Shown here piece by piece: positions 1 to 11,884 of a stretch of 64,000 bases of DNA. This DNA is from Lactuca virosa (taxonomy: Eukaryota > Streptophyta > Magnoliopsida > Asterales > Asteraceae). Numbering within the stretch: position 1 is the stretch's first letter; each line of letters opens with the position of its first letter. Location: contig CAKMRJ010004445.1 of assembly GCA_928212115.1 (NCBI GenBank), positions 81,761,076 to 81,825,075 on the forward strand. The letters are read 5' to 3'. A model generated the notes under the pieces. It was not told the origin of the DNA. It did not search any database and saw only the letters and a program-made list of their open reading frames with translations. Both the position numbers and the translations under genes were made by a program.

Positions 1-683
1 TGTGAATGACTAGGCTAGGGTGTCCTTTTGTCAGTTAGACTCTTGGTTAGAGTCTCTTGGTGCAACCCTATGCAAGGTTATCAGCTTCAGCAACGGGTCG
101 AGATTCTGCACTCTAGTTGGTTGGAAAGACAGCACGGAACCAAAGAGATCTTGGATAGATCGAAAATGGGAATATTTGGGTTGCTGGATGTGATTTGTAT
201 GTTTGTATGGCACTAATGGTTGGGACTAGTGATGGGAGTTGCCTTCGAATTCTGGTGCGAGGTTCTTAGCATCGACGGACGGTCATGGGTTCTATTTTTG
301 CAAGTTATCAGCAAGATAATTCAGGGACAAAGGGGTTCATTCGGTTTGGGTTATGAGGCAGAGTCCTTATGGATGTGGTATAGAATGGTTCTATCTGTCT
401 TGAAGTCATACACAATATAGAATTTTCATTTTTCTGGGCAGTGCAGATGGATCTTCTTTTCTGGGCTGAGGGAAGAATGTTAAGGTTTGTTTTTCATCAG
501 GATATGTGATTTTTGCTAAAGATTGGGTTTTGATAGCACTGTTGGTAGGCGATTGTTTTTGTGAGATGACTTCTTAATCTTATTTGGAAGTTGTGAAGTT
601 CTGTCAGGATCGACTGGAGTGGTAGAGGAAGTAGTAAGGAGTGATTTCGTGGACAAAATCTAATTTAAACGGGGGAGATTTTT
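1..683 (+). mobile_element. Tentative tail of a decayed LTR-retrotransposon interior
   Basis: No gene is recognised. The stretch ends in a short frame (about 640-662, residues DFVDKI then stop) followed by a polypurine tract (AAACGGGGGAGAT, about 667-680) and TTTTAACAACC. That is the usual order at the end of a plant Ty3/gypsy interior, where pol ends, a polypurine tract follows and the 3' LTR begins with TG(T)AAC. The LTR start here would be mutated from TGTAAC. The two short open frames at 28-216 and 220-420 have no recognisable motif. The element assignment is inference from the tract alone. Confidence 0.35.
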
Positions 684-1538
684 AACAACCTATTTCGAGT
701 CATTTCTAAATTCAGGGTTGTGAACCAACATTCGATCATGTAATGCCTTTGGGCTTTGAGGAAGTAAATTTTAGACCTTATTAAAGGTTAATAATGATGG
801 TTGTGAGATTTAAGCCCTTGATTATCAACCTTCAAATTGCACCAATCAATTTAACTGCACATTTGAACACTGCCTTATTAATATAATGATGATTTTATAG
901 AAGGGAGAAAAAGTCAAAATATTGTTCACTATGAATGGAAGAAGTCAACTAAGTCAACAAAGGGCCAATAGATTTAGTCAATGCATGGGTCAATGAAATA
1001 AGAGCTGTCAGATTTGTAACTAACTAGAAAATGGGCTTCTAGCCCTACGGTATCAGGTAGTACCCTCCCTCTTTAAGCCCGTAGTAGACATAGGTGGAGC
1101 TAGGTGTTAGTTTAGGAGTAGATTATAATATTTGTATTTGCCGGTTAAAAAAAATGGCTAGGAAATGTTGTAAGAGTCGTCAGTTAGTTGTGAACTGTAG
1201 TTAACTAGAAGCAAGTACCATTAGGGACAAAAGTAGTTCTGGTTAACACAGGGGAAAAATGGTCTTTTTATAAAATATTTTGTTTTTGAGTTTTGGTATA
1301 AACATGTTTGCTTTCTATAGCATGGTTAAGAGTTGGTAATGCATGAAAGTTCGTTGCTAATTTTAAATGTTTTTTCATTGCTTTTCAGACTAACAATGGG
1401 AAAATTTGGTAACAATTGGGAAATATGATGCTGGTCTGCACTGAGGTCTTCTAGTTTTTTACTATATATGATATTATGGCTAATGTGTTTATATCATCGG
1501 TGGATCTTTTTGCCTTTTGTACTGTGTTTGGCTGTATT
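684..1538. other. No gene recognised; possible decayed LTR
   Basis: AT-rich DNA without long open frames. If the tract at 667-680 is a real polypurine tract, this would be the beginning of an old 3' LTR, but no matching LTR end with a target duplication is visible. The hAT element at 1547 is inserted at its right side. Confidence 0.3.
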
Positions 1539-1546
1539 GGGTTAGG

Positions 1547-2027
1547 TAGGGGTGTTCATAACCGGATATCCGAAAATTCGGATATCCGAAATTTCGTATA
1601 GTTGATTTTTGGTATCCGATTCCGTATCCGAAATTTCGGATATCCGAAGTTTCGGATACGGATTCGGATACCAAAATGGATATCCGAAAATTTGAAATTT
1701 TGTTCAAATTTGAAAGGTTTTATATTAGAAAGACATATTTTTAAATTAGAAAGGCATATGAAGTAATATATGTATTTACTTAAGGGTATTATGAATATGT
1801 TTTAGTTACTAACATTCAAATTATAAGACATATGTGATTAAAATAACAAATAATGTATAAACTAAAATCAAAATTTTCGGATATCGGATATCCGAATTAT
1901 CCGAAAAATCTAAAAAACACTATCCAATTCCGATTCCGAAAAATCGGATATCCGAAAATTCAGATATCCGATTTTTCGGATAATTGGGATTCGGAATTTC
2001 GGATACGGATATTTTTGAACACCCCTA
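1547..2027. mobile_element. Non-autonomous hAT element (MITE-like, 481 bp) with perfect TIRs and TSD
   Basis: The ends are a perfect 12-bp terminal inverted repeat, TAGGGGTGTTCA at 1547-1558 and TGAACACCCCTA at 2016-2027. They are flanked by a perfect 8-bp direct repeat GGGTTAGG (1539-1546 and 2028-2035). An 8-bp target duplication with TIRs of the form YAGGGGTG is the signature of the hAT superfamily. No transposase frame is present, so it would need a transposase in trans. Both subterminal regions (about 1562-1690 and 1876-2010) are packed with variants of TCGGATATCCGA, a self-complementary motif that may be the subterminal transposase-binding site. The middle (about 1690-1870) is plain AT-rich DNA. 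Confidence 0.9.
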
Positions 2028-2423
2028 GGGTTAGGAGTGATGTGAATAAGACACAGATTGTAATTTTTGGTCCCACCCAAAAAGATGGCATTCTAATGTA
2101 ATCCCAATTATATTATTTTGGGATAATAAGTTTACAATGCGAATTGCAGCCAATACCATGTAACATGAAGTTATAACAAAAAAGTTGGTATTGTTTATTT
2201 TTTTTTTCAAAAACAAGATTGAGGTGGTTGTCAAATTTGATAGCATTTTATGCAATATTGCCATAAACAAAACAAATAATGAGGTGGTTAAAGCTTTTGT
2301 TTAACTTCTGATATACAAACTAAAGGGTCTATAGCCTAGGGGTATCAACAGTTTATGGTAGTGGTATCAACAACTCTTGGTAAGTTGTACCCTAGCTATT
2401 TGGTTGAGGTTTAAGTCCTTTTC

Positions 2424-3017
2424 GGATATTTAGGATTAGATTTATGGGATGTTAGTTGATAAAACAAAATTTTCATGTACAAGTTTAGATTTTAGACATT
2501 TAGTTACACATATGGTATTTCTAGTTCTAACCTTGATTCGAGTGTATACATTGTTAGGGTCTAAAGTTAATTATGTTTCTATTTCTAAAAGTTTTTATAA
2601 GATTAATTATTTCAACACATATATCAATTGCATCACAACCTCAAGTAAACAAAGAACTAAGTTATCTCAGTTTTAAACAAATTCAAAATTATATGAAGTT
2701 TCAACAAAGAGACATTGTAAGACCATCACCGACAATAAAACTGAAAAACTTTGTTCATTTGCAGTCGATGCAAATTACATCAATGCATTAACTATGGTAA
2801 TTCATGAGGGCTTCGATTCCGACATCAAGTGGAAACGTTTATTCAATTCTCATTTTATGAATTCACTTTTAGAGAGAAAGTAACTTGGTTTAAAGATGTT
2901 AGAAAAACATTTAATTAAAATTTTAATCAATAAATTGGTATATAAATAAGAAAACGTTTATAAAATTCTCAAAAATACAATTTCATAAAAATGTCAGATT
3001 CACCAAGTGTTTTCCTC

Positions 3018-3098
<81 letters not shown>

Positions 3099-3480
3099 AT
3101 TATTGACTAAATATATTCTCTTCAATGGTAAAAAAAAGCTATTTTGAGGTCAATTCTAAATAATTGAAGAAAAAGTGCATTGTCATCAATGCTCTAGGTC
3201 TCCTTTCGAATATCGAGGATTGGATTTTTGGGATGTTAGTTGCTTAAAAACTGTTCATTATACAAGTATATATTTTAGACATTTAGTTCCAGTTATGGTA
3301 TTTCTAGTTGTAATCCTAATTTGCATCTATACTTTGTTAAGGGGGGTTAAAGTTACTTTTCTATTTCTATATTTACAAGATTATATATTTCAACGCACAT
3401 GTTAATTTGATCACAACCTTAACTCCTCAAGTAAATAAAGAAAGAAGAGATAGTTCTTTTAAACAAATTCAAAATACATC
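2424..3480 (+). repeat. Diverged direct duplication of about 270 bp
   Basis: The block at about 2424-2693 recurs in the same orientation at about 3208-3476 with many substitutions and small gaps. Shared landmarks in the same order are GGGATGTTAGTTG, TTTTAGACATTTAGTT, TATGGTATTTCTAGTT, CATCACAACCT or its variant, and TTTTAAACAAATTCAAAAT. Neither copy encodes a recognisable protein. Roughly 510 bp of AT-rich DNA with a GA microsatellite lie between the copies. It may be a piece of a dispersed repeat family or an old local duplication. Confidence 0.65.
3017..3098. repeat. (GT)n(GA)n(GATA)n compound microsatellite
   Basis: A GT tract runs directly into a GA tract with a short GATA interruption near 3067-3080. 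Confidence 0.95.
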
Positions 3481-3822
3481 ATTGACATTACATATCTTTT
3501 GAAAAATAATTATCACTATCATATCATCAAAAACTATTATAATTTACAATAAATATTTTAATAATTTATAATTACAATAAATAGAAGACACTTCCACATG
3601 ACAACCTTAAAAGTATCCTTGATTTTCCTTTTTTATTAACAATGATGCACTACCAACATATGAAGACACTCTACCCATTGCCCCCTCAAACACTCTCTCA
3701 TTTTATCCTATCCCTTCAAACATTCTCTTTCTTTTGTTCCTTTGACTTTCATCCACAGGGCTTACAACAATTAGCAAAATGTGATAAAGACTTTTGATTC
3801 TGATTTTCCTATCAAGTGTAAA

Positions 3823-3851
3823 TCAAGAGAGAGAGAGAGAGAGAGAGAGAT
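3823..3851. repeat. (GA)n microsatellite
   Basis: A pure GA tract of about 28 bases sits in AT-rich DNA with no gene nearby. Confidence 0.9.
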
Positions 3852-4019
3852 TATTTGTAAATGGATAATTATTGTGTAAATGTGTGACACAATGTCAACC
3901 AATCATTTCAAAAAACTGGATAAGGGTATAATAGTAATTAACATAATAATCAATAAATTATAATTTAATTTATTCCAATAATTTAGGTAATAGATTAATT
4001 ATTTCAAATTTATCTGATT

Positions 4020-4091
4020 GGCTCTCTCTCTCTCTCCCTCTCCCTCTCCCTCTCCCTCCCCCTCCCTCTCCCTTTCCCTCTCCCTCTCCCT

Positions 4092-4144
<53 letters not shown>
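4020..4144. repeat. (CT)n / (CCCTCT)n microsatellite
   Basis: A CT tract carries an inner block of CCCTCT hexamers, followed by a pure CT tract. On the minus strand it creates an artificial Arg-Glu/Gly open frame (3970-4179), which should not be taken as a gene. Confidence 0.95.
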
Positions 4145-4147
<3 letters not shown>

Positions 4148-4753
4148 TTATACAAGATGATTGAATCATCTTTGAACATTGAAGCTTTTGGAATGACGAC
4201 TTCAAGAGAAAGCCATTTGCATTCATTGCAACCATGTTGTGGGATTATTCTTCACCGGCAATCATGTGGTCCGCCAGAAGACACCTCCTTTAAGGGCGAA
4301 TCATTGTTTATTGTATTGTTCGTTCACATGTTCTTTCCCTCACTAGCCTTAGTTTTCATTCGTTGGCTTCATTTAATCAGATTCATGATATCCATTTTCT
4401 TCATTAATCTTGTTCGCAGTTCACGATTCTACAGCTCTTTAATTTCTCAAATAACGATAACAAGTAGACGCCTTCGACTCCAATCGATATTGCATATGTT
4501 CGCTTCACGTAATCTCTTTGCCAATTTGATTTTATCTTTGATTGATTTTGGCTAAAAATAAACAGAGTTTGTTTTTATCGATTCTCTATGTTTCCCGTTT
4601 TACTCCTTTTCTATGTTTTTCTTTAAATTGTTTTAAGTGTACATCTGATTTATCGCTATTGCTATCAGAAATCATTCATATTATTAATCGTGGGGAATAT
4701 ATGGTGGTGGTTTCTTCTCTTTGTTTTTTCCTAATTTATGTATTTGTTTCATT
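4145..4753. other. No gene recognised upstream of the protease remnant
   Basis: A 132-codon open frame at 4157-4555 on the plus strand has hydrophobic stretches but no motif I recognise and no convincing start context. The DNA could be an old intron or upstream region of the cysteine-protease pseudogene at 4754, but I cannot show this. Confidence 0.4.
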
Positions 4754-5060
4754 AACCAAATGATTTTTCATGTTCATAAGATTAACAAGCTGGACAAGCC
4801 TTATAAGTTTAGACTTAACAAGTTTACAGACATGACTAATGAGGAGTTCAAGAGCATGTTTGTTGATCTAAAAATTCAGAATCACAGGATGTTGCAAGGG
4901 TATTGAATTGATAACATGACCTTCATCTATGCTAATGTTGTTTCCATCCCCACTTCAGTTGATTAGAGACATGACTAATGCACTAGTGGTGTTCATTGAT
5001 GGGCATGAGGATGTACCAAAAAACAATGAGAAAGCACCAATGGAATTTGTAGCTAGCCAG
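4754..5060 (+). pseudogene. Papain-family cysteine protease (vignain/KDEL-type) remnant
   Basis: Two pieces of one protein family lie in order on the plus strand. The first (about 4754-4900) encodes the end of an I29 inhibitor propeptide, including LDKPYKFRLNKF, DMTNEEFKSM and HRMLQG. These match the GNFD-containing propeptide region of plant senescence/seed cysteine endopeptidases. The second (about 4983-5060) encodes VVFIDGHEDVPKNNE and EFVASQ, matching the mature domain between the catalytic Cys and His. Everything between, including the active-site Cys region, is reduced to about 80 bp that still ends in an acceptor-like CCCCACTTCAG (4948-4958). Codons are interrupted by TGA at 4904 and 5064. 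In the living enzymes the propeptide blocks the active site until processing; this copy cannot make an enzyme. An LTR begins at 5062, directly after the second piece, so insertion may have removed the rest. Confidence 0.8.
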
Positions 5061-5807
5061 GTGTGACAATCGTCAAAATTCATGTTAGTACTCTTCTAGA
5101 ACCTCATCATTTCCATGTGTGCACAAAACTCGGCTTAGATGTCACAAGTTGAACTAGGTCGTGACTTAATAGATCCCTCAGAGCAATTAGTGTACCTTAG
5201 CTTGTATTGAACAACTACATCGATATGCGAATATACCAACTAGGTTGTAAAGTGCCAAAGTTAAATCTTAAGTCTAAACACAAAACTATGTTGAGTAGAT
5301 CACAACTCAAGGGTAGGTTAACAACCCTAAATTCCCATATTGGAACAATTAAATACTTAACAAGGTTAAGTATTCTAAGCTAATGCGAACAAAATTGAAT
5401 CATGATATGATCCAATTACAAAGTTGATGACAAGTTCACGCAATTCATAATTCAAATTATGAACCAAAAATATAATCTAAAGATTTCCTAATCCTACAAT
5501 CATATTATATGAACTCTTGTTGAAACTATTTGAGTTAAAAAATTGATTTTTATTAAAAATAAATTAAATCATAGTTTTCATTTTTATAATGTAATTCAAG
5601 AAAATTTAAGTTTATGAACTTATTTTCAAAAACAAATACTTACATAAAAACCAATAAGTAAACTCTTGGAAGTTATGATAATACTAAGAGTTCTTATAAA
5701 AATTAAAGCCAAGTTTTATAAAAATTCAAGAGAGGCTTTAATTAATTTGTCAAATACCAAGGAAACTTTCTTCTCCCACCTCTCGACCATCAAAATCTCG
5801 GATCTAG

Positions 5808-5808
<1 letters not shown>

Positions 5809-5838
<30 letters not shown>

Positions 5839-5921
5839 CCTTAACTCCTATCATTACAACTTATTTGAACCATTTTCACACTCTACTCTCTCTCTCTCTC
5901 TCTCTATCTCTTTCTCTCTCG
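5809..5921. repeat. Two (CT)n microsatellites inside the plus-strand LTR
   Basis: CT tracts lie at about 5809-5835 and 5886-5921. The partner LTR keeps only a short remnant (GAGAGAGAG near 11347), so the tracts expanded or contracted after the copies separated. Confidence 0.9.
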
Positions 5922-7499
5922 CTCATTCTCCAAGAAAACTCTCCCACTCCCAAAATCTATCAAACCCATCCGAAAATCCCCTTTGAAATCTTTAGGTCTT
6001 GTAAGTGTTCTTGCTTCAACCAAAAGTCCAAGTCAAGGTATGAAGCACAACCCCTTCTTATGGTTTTACTACTTTACTTCTTTTTCTTCATGATTCTTCT
6101 TTACTTTTTGGATTCTATGCCCTTTTATGGCTAGAAATCCTTGCTTTCCTCTTGGTTTTTGTAGATTCTCAACATAACACATTACATGTGCTAGAAATGG
6201 TGAAAATCTAGGATCAAACCTATGCTAAGAGTGAAAAGAAGCATTAATGTTCATATCATTTCAAAAATCGAGTTCTACATCTTCTTCTTTATTTCTTTTT
6301 TTGTTATCACACGAAAAAACCATTTCTAGTATATATTGGATGCTTATTCACTCCATGCATGTGATAGAAATCAAATTTGTGGTGTAAATCCTAGTGAAAG
6401 ATTCGGTTCCAATGAGTTCTCTATCACAAGAATGAAACATCTATTTTGGGGCCTTGGATAACCCTAAATCTATGGCGTGGGTGCATGTACCTAAAAGTTT
6501 CTTATTCCTCTGTTAACTCTAGTGTATTTTCATTCATTTTCGACCATAAAAGAAGTATGCATGTTGTCCTTGTGAAAATGGCCCTAAGGGTCACTCAAAT
6601 CAAACCAAAGATTACATACATTCTATCAGAATAATTTATTCAGGTTTGAAAAGCCATAAATCACTCATTACTCAACCAAATCACGATAATCTTTTTCTGA
6701 GGAGTTACTGTAAAACATTAATTATTTGATTTCTGACGATTTTAAAAAAATAGTTGTGTAAACAACACTTTTTCTGTGATCACTAGTTTTACATTACATA
6801 ATCAAAGGTCTTAAACCCCACAATAAATTTGGGGAAAAATATTTTAGAGGCTTAACACATCCATAAAAAAATACCTAAATTTTCATTTATTAAAACTGCA
6901 TATAAGTTTCTACACAAATTCGTGAACTTTCAGCAACATTGGGAATTCATGCATTATATAGTGCTACATTTCATAACTTGTTGATGTTGAATACCCCATT
7001 TAGCTTCGAAATAATTCTGGGCCAATTTGTTTAAGGAAAGGTCATGTTTTAGGAGGTGTTCCGTGAAACCGCAAGTGCTTAAACAAAATCCTTATTTTTC
7101 TACAAAAATAATAATTTAATGGCCTTAAATTAAAAATAATCATTTACAGAAGAGATAAAAATCTGAAAAATTGTAGTGTTGATGTATTCACAAAAAAAGA
7201 ATGTCGTTTAAATTTTTACACGATTTGGTCACTGTTTGGTATTTTATTCATATTGTTCACTGAATTGGAGCATGAATTTTCAAACTTGGGTCATTGGACT
7301 CAAAGGCCCAAACCAATATTTTTCTCAACTTTAGGAACATTATGAGAACCTGTGAAAATTAATTTGGGATTTTTGGAAACTGTTTACCATTTATTTTGAA
7401 TTTTTCCTTTTATTTATGCTTTAGTTTACAAATAAATATCAAATGACCTTCAAAAATGTTTATGAAATTTTTGGAAACTAAAGCCCTCCATCAGAACCA

Positions 7500-7501
<2 letters not shown>

Positions 7502-7565
<64 letters not shown>
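7502..7565. repeat. (TA)n microsatellite
   Basis: About 60 bases of TA are present in this LTR but absent at the equivalent place of the partner LTR (near 9705). It therefore arose after the two copies diverged. Confidence 0.95.
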
Positions 7566-8595
7566 ATTTTTGGAGTTAATTTTCATGCCTTTGTGAATTT
7601 TTTTGACACAATGCAGCATCAATTCAATATTACCAAAAATGACCCGTTCACACTTTGGACACTTTTACGACACCACTAGTTGAATAGATAGTTCTTAGAA
7701 AATAGCTTAGTGAATTATATCTCAATAGAAAGTATTGGTTCCATAGGGCGCTAGTAGGAATCATTCTCGTCAACATCAAACCGCGAAACCCGAACCACAA
7801 ACTTCCTTAGTGAGTATTCACGCCTCCCCTTTTGGTTTTTAAATGCTTTGGCGTGGAAAAACTTGTCCTAAATTATTTATTTTTTTGTATTTAATTTTAC
7901 TTGTATCAAACTTTGTTGCTATATTTTTGCATGTATGTGTATGTTACTTTAATTCAAGAGGCCCGTCTCGTGGTTAAATCCCTGGAATCATTTCACACAT
8001 ATCATTAACTCTTTTGAGCCCATGGTCATTATGGATATCGCTATTAGGAGGTAGACAACTCCTCACCAGAACAATTCACGGAGTGCATTATACCATTTTT
8101 CTCACTATGTTAGCGATAGGCATAATAATCAATAGGGCATTACTCGATCATTAGGCTTGGGTTGTGAACTCATGGTTTGAATAAATATGCACATATGAAT
8201 CTTACATCTCAATTTAGCAACGAACTCTGTTTCCCATTTTAACAACAAACTATGTATTTCATTATAGCAATACAGTTTCATTTATGGAAACTTTTATCAA
8301 AAATCTGATTATGATTTAAGAAACCACTACTTTTTGAAACTTGTAAACTCACCAACTATTTCTATAGTTGAAGCTTGTTTTACATGCTTTTTCAGGGAAT
8401 AATTAGTAAGTGTTCGAAAGATTCATCATCATAAGTATACTGCATCAAGTGGAAAATGTTTTTGTGTATTTAGCTTTTGAACAATGATGTTTATTTTGAT
8501 ACTTGTCTTTGATGTGTTTTTAAACCTGTATTGTAAACTATAACTGTGTTTATGATGGTGCTGTATCTTTAACTTTTTCAATGAAACCATTATCG

Positions 8596-8647
8596 ATGGA
8601 TCCATTTCTGTCACACATCGCTAAAGCGGAAACACAAAGCATGACAA
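8596..8647. other. Centre of the inverted LTR pair
   Basis: Between the two arms lie 52 bases. They start with the palindrome ATGGATCCAT (8596-8605) and then hold the last 39 bases of the minus-strand LTR, including its TGTCACA end at 8609. The plus arm lacks these last bases. The junction looks like a truncated LTR joined to the complete end of an oppositely oriented one. Confidence 0.7.
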
Positions 8648-11600
8648 CGATAATGGTTTCATAGCAAAAGTTAAACATACATCACCATCTTAAAAGCATT
8701 TATAGTTTACAATTCATGTTTAAAAGCACATCAAAGACAAGTCTCAAAATAACCATCATTGTTCAAAATGCTAAAAACACAAAAACATTTTCCACTTTAT
8801 GCATCATACTTATGATGATGAATTTTTCGATCACTTACGAATTATTTCATAAAAAAGTATGTAAAACGAGTGTCAATTATAGAAATAGTTGGGTAGTTCA
8901 CAGGTTCACAAAAATAATGGTTTCATAAATCATAATCAAAGTTTTGATAATAGTTTCCATAAATAAAAATACATTGCTAAAATGAGCAAATATGTCCGTT
9001 CTCATCATGAGAAATAAAGTACATTTCCAAAATGAGATGCAAAGTTCATATTCTCATGTGAAATAAAGTTTGATGCTTAAATGAGATACAAGGTTTGTAT
9101 GTGCATAATTATCAAATCATGAGTTCACAACTCAAGCCTAATGATCGAGGGGTGCCCGATTGAGATCTACGTGTATCGCTCACATAGATATAAATGGTAA
9201 AATGGACTCTGCTAAACGGGCGAGTGAGGAGTTGTCTACCTCTTAATAGCGGTATCCATAATGACCATGGGCTCAAAAGAGTTAATGAGTTGTGTGAAAT
9301 GATTCCAGGGACTTTACCGAGATACAAGCCTTATGAATCATCAAGTGCAACACATACATAGAAAACATTTGATACAATTTAAAATAAATACAACGAACAT
9401 AATTGAATTATCAACATGCTTTTCCACACCCAAAACATTTAAAAACTAAAAATAAGGGAAAGTTCGCGGTTTGGGCTTCGCGGGTTGATGTTGACAAGAA
9501 CGATTCCTACTAGCGCCCTATGGCACAAATAGTTTCTAGTGAGATATAATTCACTAAGCGATTTCTAATAACTACCTATTCAACTAGTGGTGTCGTAAAA
9601 GTGCCCAAAGTGTAAACATGTCATTTTTGGTAATATTGAATTCATGGTACATTTTGTCCAAAATTTCATAAAGGCATGAAATTTAACTCCAAAAATTATA
9701 TAAACATTATTTTCTGGTTCTAATCGAGGGCATTAGTGTCTAGAAATTTTTAGACATTTTTGAGGATCATTTGATTTTTATTTGTAACTTGAAGCCTAAA
9801 TAATAGGAAAAATTCAAAATAAATGGTAAACAGTTTCCAAAATTCCCAAATTAATTTTTACTGGTTTTCATAATGTTCCTAAAGTTGAGAAAAATATTAG
9901 TTTGGGCGTTTGTGTCCAATGACTTGATTTTGTAAATTTATGCTACAATTCAAGGAAAAATATGAATAAAATACCAAACAGTGTCCAAATCGTCTAAACA
10001 TTTAAATGGCATTCTTATATTGTGATTACATCAGTACTATAGTTTTCAAATTTTTATCTCTTTTGTAAATGATTATTTTGAATTTATGGCCATTAAATTA
10101 TTATTTTTTGTAGAAAAATAAGGATTTTGTTTAAGCACTTGCGGTTTCGCAAAACACATCTTAAAAACATGACCTTTCCTAAAAACATTTGGCTCAGAAT
10201 TATTTTGAAGCTAAATGGGGTATTCAACCTCAACAAGTTATGAAATGTAGCACTTTATAGTGCATGAGTTCCAAATGTAGCTGAAAGTTAACAAATTTGT
10301 GTAGAAACTTCTTTGGGGTTTTAAATAATGAAATTTTAGGAATTCTGTGATGGATGTATTAAGTTTCTAAAATATTTTTCCCCAGATTTATTGTGGGGTT
10401 TAAGACCTTTGATCATGTAATGCAAAACTAGTGATCACAGAAAAAGTGTTGTTTGCACAACTATTTTGTTAAAATCCTCAAAAATCAAATTCATAATGTT
10501 TTACAGTAAGGCCGCTTAGGTTCGAAAGTTAACTCAGGGACATAGTCCTCAAGAAAAGATTATAATGATTTGATTGATTAATGAATGATTTATGTCTGTT
10601 CAAACCCGAACAAATTATTCTGACAGAATGCATGTTATCTTTGGTTTGATTTGAGTGCCCCTTAAGGCCATTTTTCACAAGGACAACATGCATACTTCTT
10701 TTATGGTAGAAAATTGAATGATAGAGTTCACATAGAAACAAGAAATTTTTTGGTGCATGTATCCAAGCCATAGATTTAAGGTTACCCAAGGCCCCAAAAT
10801 AGATGTTTCATTCTTGTGATAGAGAACTCCTTGGAACCGAATCTTGCACTAGGATCTACACCACAAATCCTTATTTCTATCACATGCATGGAGTTAATAA
10901 GAATCCAAGATGTACTAGATATGATTTTTTTTTTGTGATAACACAAAAATAAATGAAGAAGATATAAAACTCGACTTTTGAAATCGTATGAACATGCATG
11001 CTTCTTTTCACTCTTAGCATAAGTTTGATCCCGGATTTTCACCATTTCTAACACATGTAATGTGTTATGGTGAGAATATAAAAACACCAAGAGGAAAGCA
11101 AGGATTTCTAGCCATAAAAGGGCATAGAATCCGAAAAGTTAAGGAGAATCAAGAAGAAGAAGAAGAAGAAGAAGAAGTAAAGTTGTAAAACCATAAGAAG
11201 GGGTTGTGTTTCATACCATGACTTTGACTTTTGGGTGAAGCAAGAACACGTCCAAGTCTTCAAGATTTCGAAAATATGGCAGAAGATGGAGTATTTTTGG
11301 ATGGGTTTGATATGTTTTGGGAGTGGGAGAGTTTTCTTGGAGAATGAGAGAGAGTATAGTGTGAAAATGGTTCAAATCATATGATTGTAGTATTAGGAAA
11401 TCCTTATATTATATTTTTGGTTCATGATTCAAATTATGAATTGCATGGACTTGTCATTGTTTGTAAAGTATCTGTTTGTGAAACTCTCTACTTGTACTAT
11501 ATCCCCCACATCAACTTGATGTTGGGTTTATATTATTAATATATTTGCCGTTTTCCAAAAAAAAAGTTTAGAATACTTAACCTTGTTAAGCATTTAATTG

Positions 11601-11884
11601 TTCCAATATAGGAATTTAGGGTTCTTAACCTACCCTTGAGTTGTGATCTACCGAACATAGTTTTGTGTTTAGACTTAAGATTCAACTTTAGAACTTTACA
11701 ATCTAGTTGGTATATTTAAATATCAATGTGATTGTTCAATATAAGCTATGGTGCATTAATTGCTCCGAGGGATCTATTAAATCGCGACCTAGTTAAACAT
11801 CTGACATCTAAGTCAAGTTTTGTGCACTCATGGAAATGATGAGGTTCTAGAAGAGTACTAACCTAAATTTTGACGATTGTCACA
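8609..11884 (-). mobile_element. 3' LTR of a Ty3/Tekay-like element (3276 bp, minus strand)
   Basis: Read on the minus strand it begins TGTGACAATCG directly after a polypurine tract (ATGGGGGAGAC, complement of 11885-11895). It ends ...GATGTGTGACA at 8609, so it has the expected TG...CA borders. A length above 3 kb is long but within what Tekay chromoviruses show. The pol reading frame of the element continues a few codons into the LTR (stop at 11858). It pairs with the plus-strand LTR at 5062-8595. Confidence 0.82.

Larger units (their letters stand above)
5062..8595 (+). mobile_element. LTR, Ty3/Tekay-like family, plus orientation, 3' end missing
   Basis: It starts TGTGACAATCG and matches, in reverse complement and along its whole length, the 3' LTR of the Ty3 element to its right (8648-11884). 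Shared blocks include the start, the cluster around 6190-6440 and the TTGGGGAAAAATATTTTAGA region near 6830. By eye identity is around 85-90% with several indels. It stops at 8595 (ACCATTATCG), about 39 bp short of the true LTR end kept in the partner. No interior of the same orientation follows, so it is a truncated solo-type LTR. Its left edge abuts the protease remnant; no target duplication could be identified. Confidence 0.75.

Noticed and set aside
3970..4179. Minus-strand 69-codon frame rich in Arg-Glu and Gly-Glu
   Set aside because: It is the translation of the CT/CCCTCT microsatellite.
4157..4555. 132-codon plus-strand frame with hydrophobic stretches
   Set aside because: Starts next to a microsatellite, no family resemblance, no support for expression.
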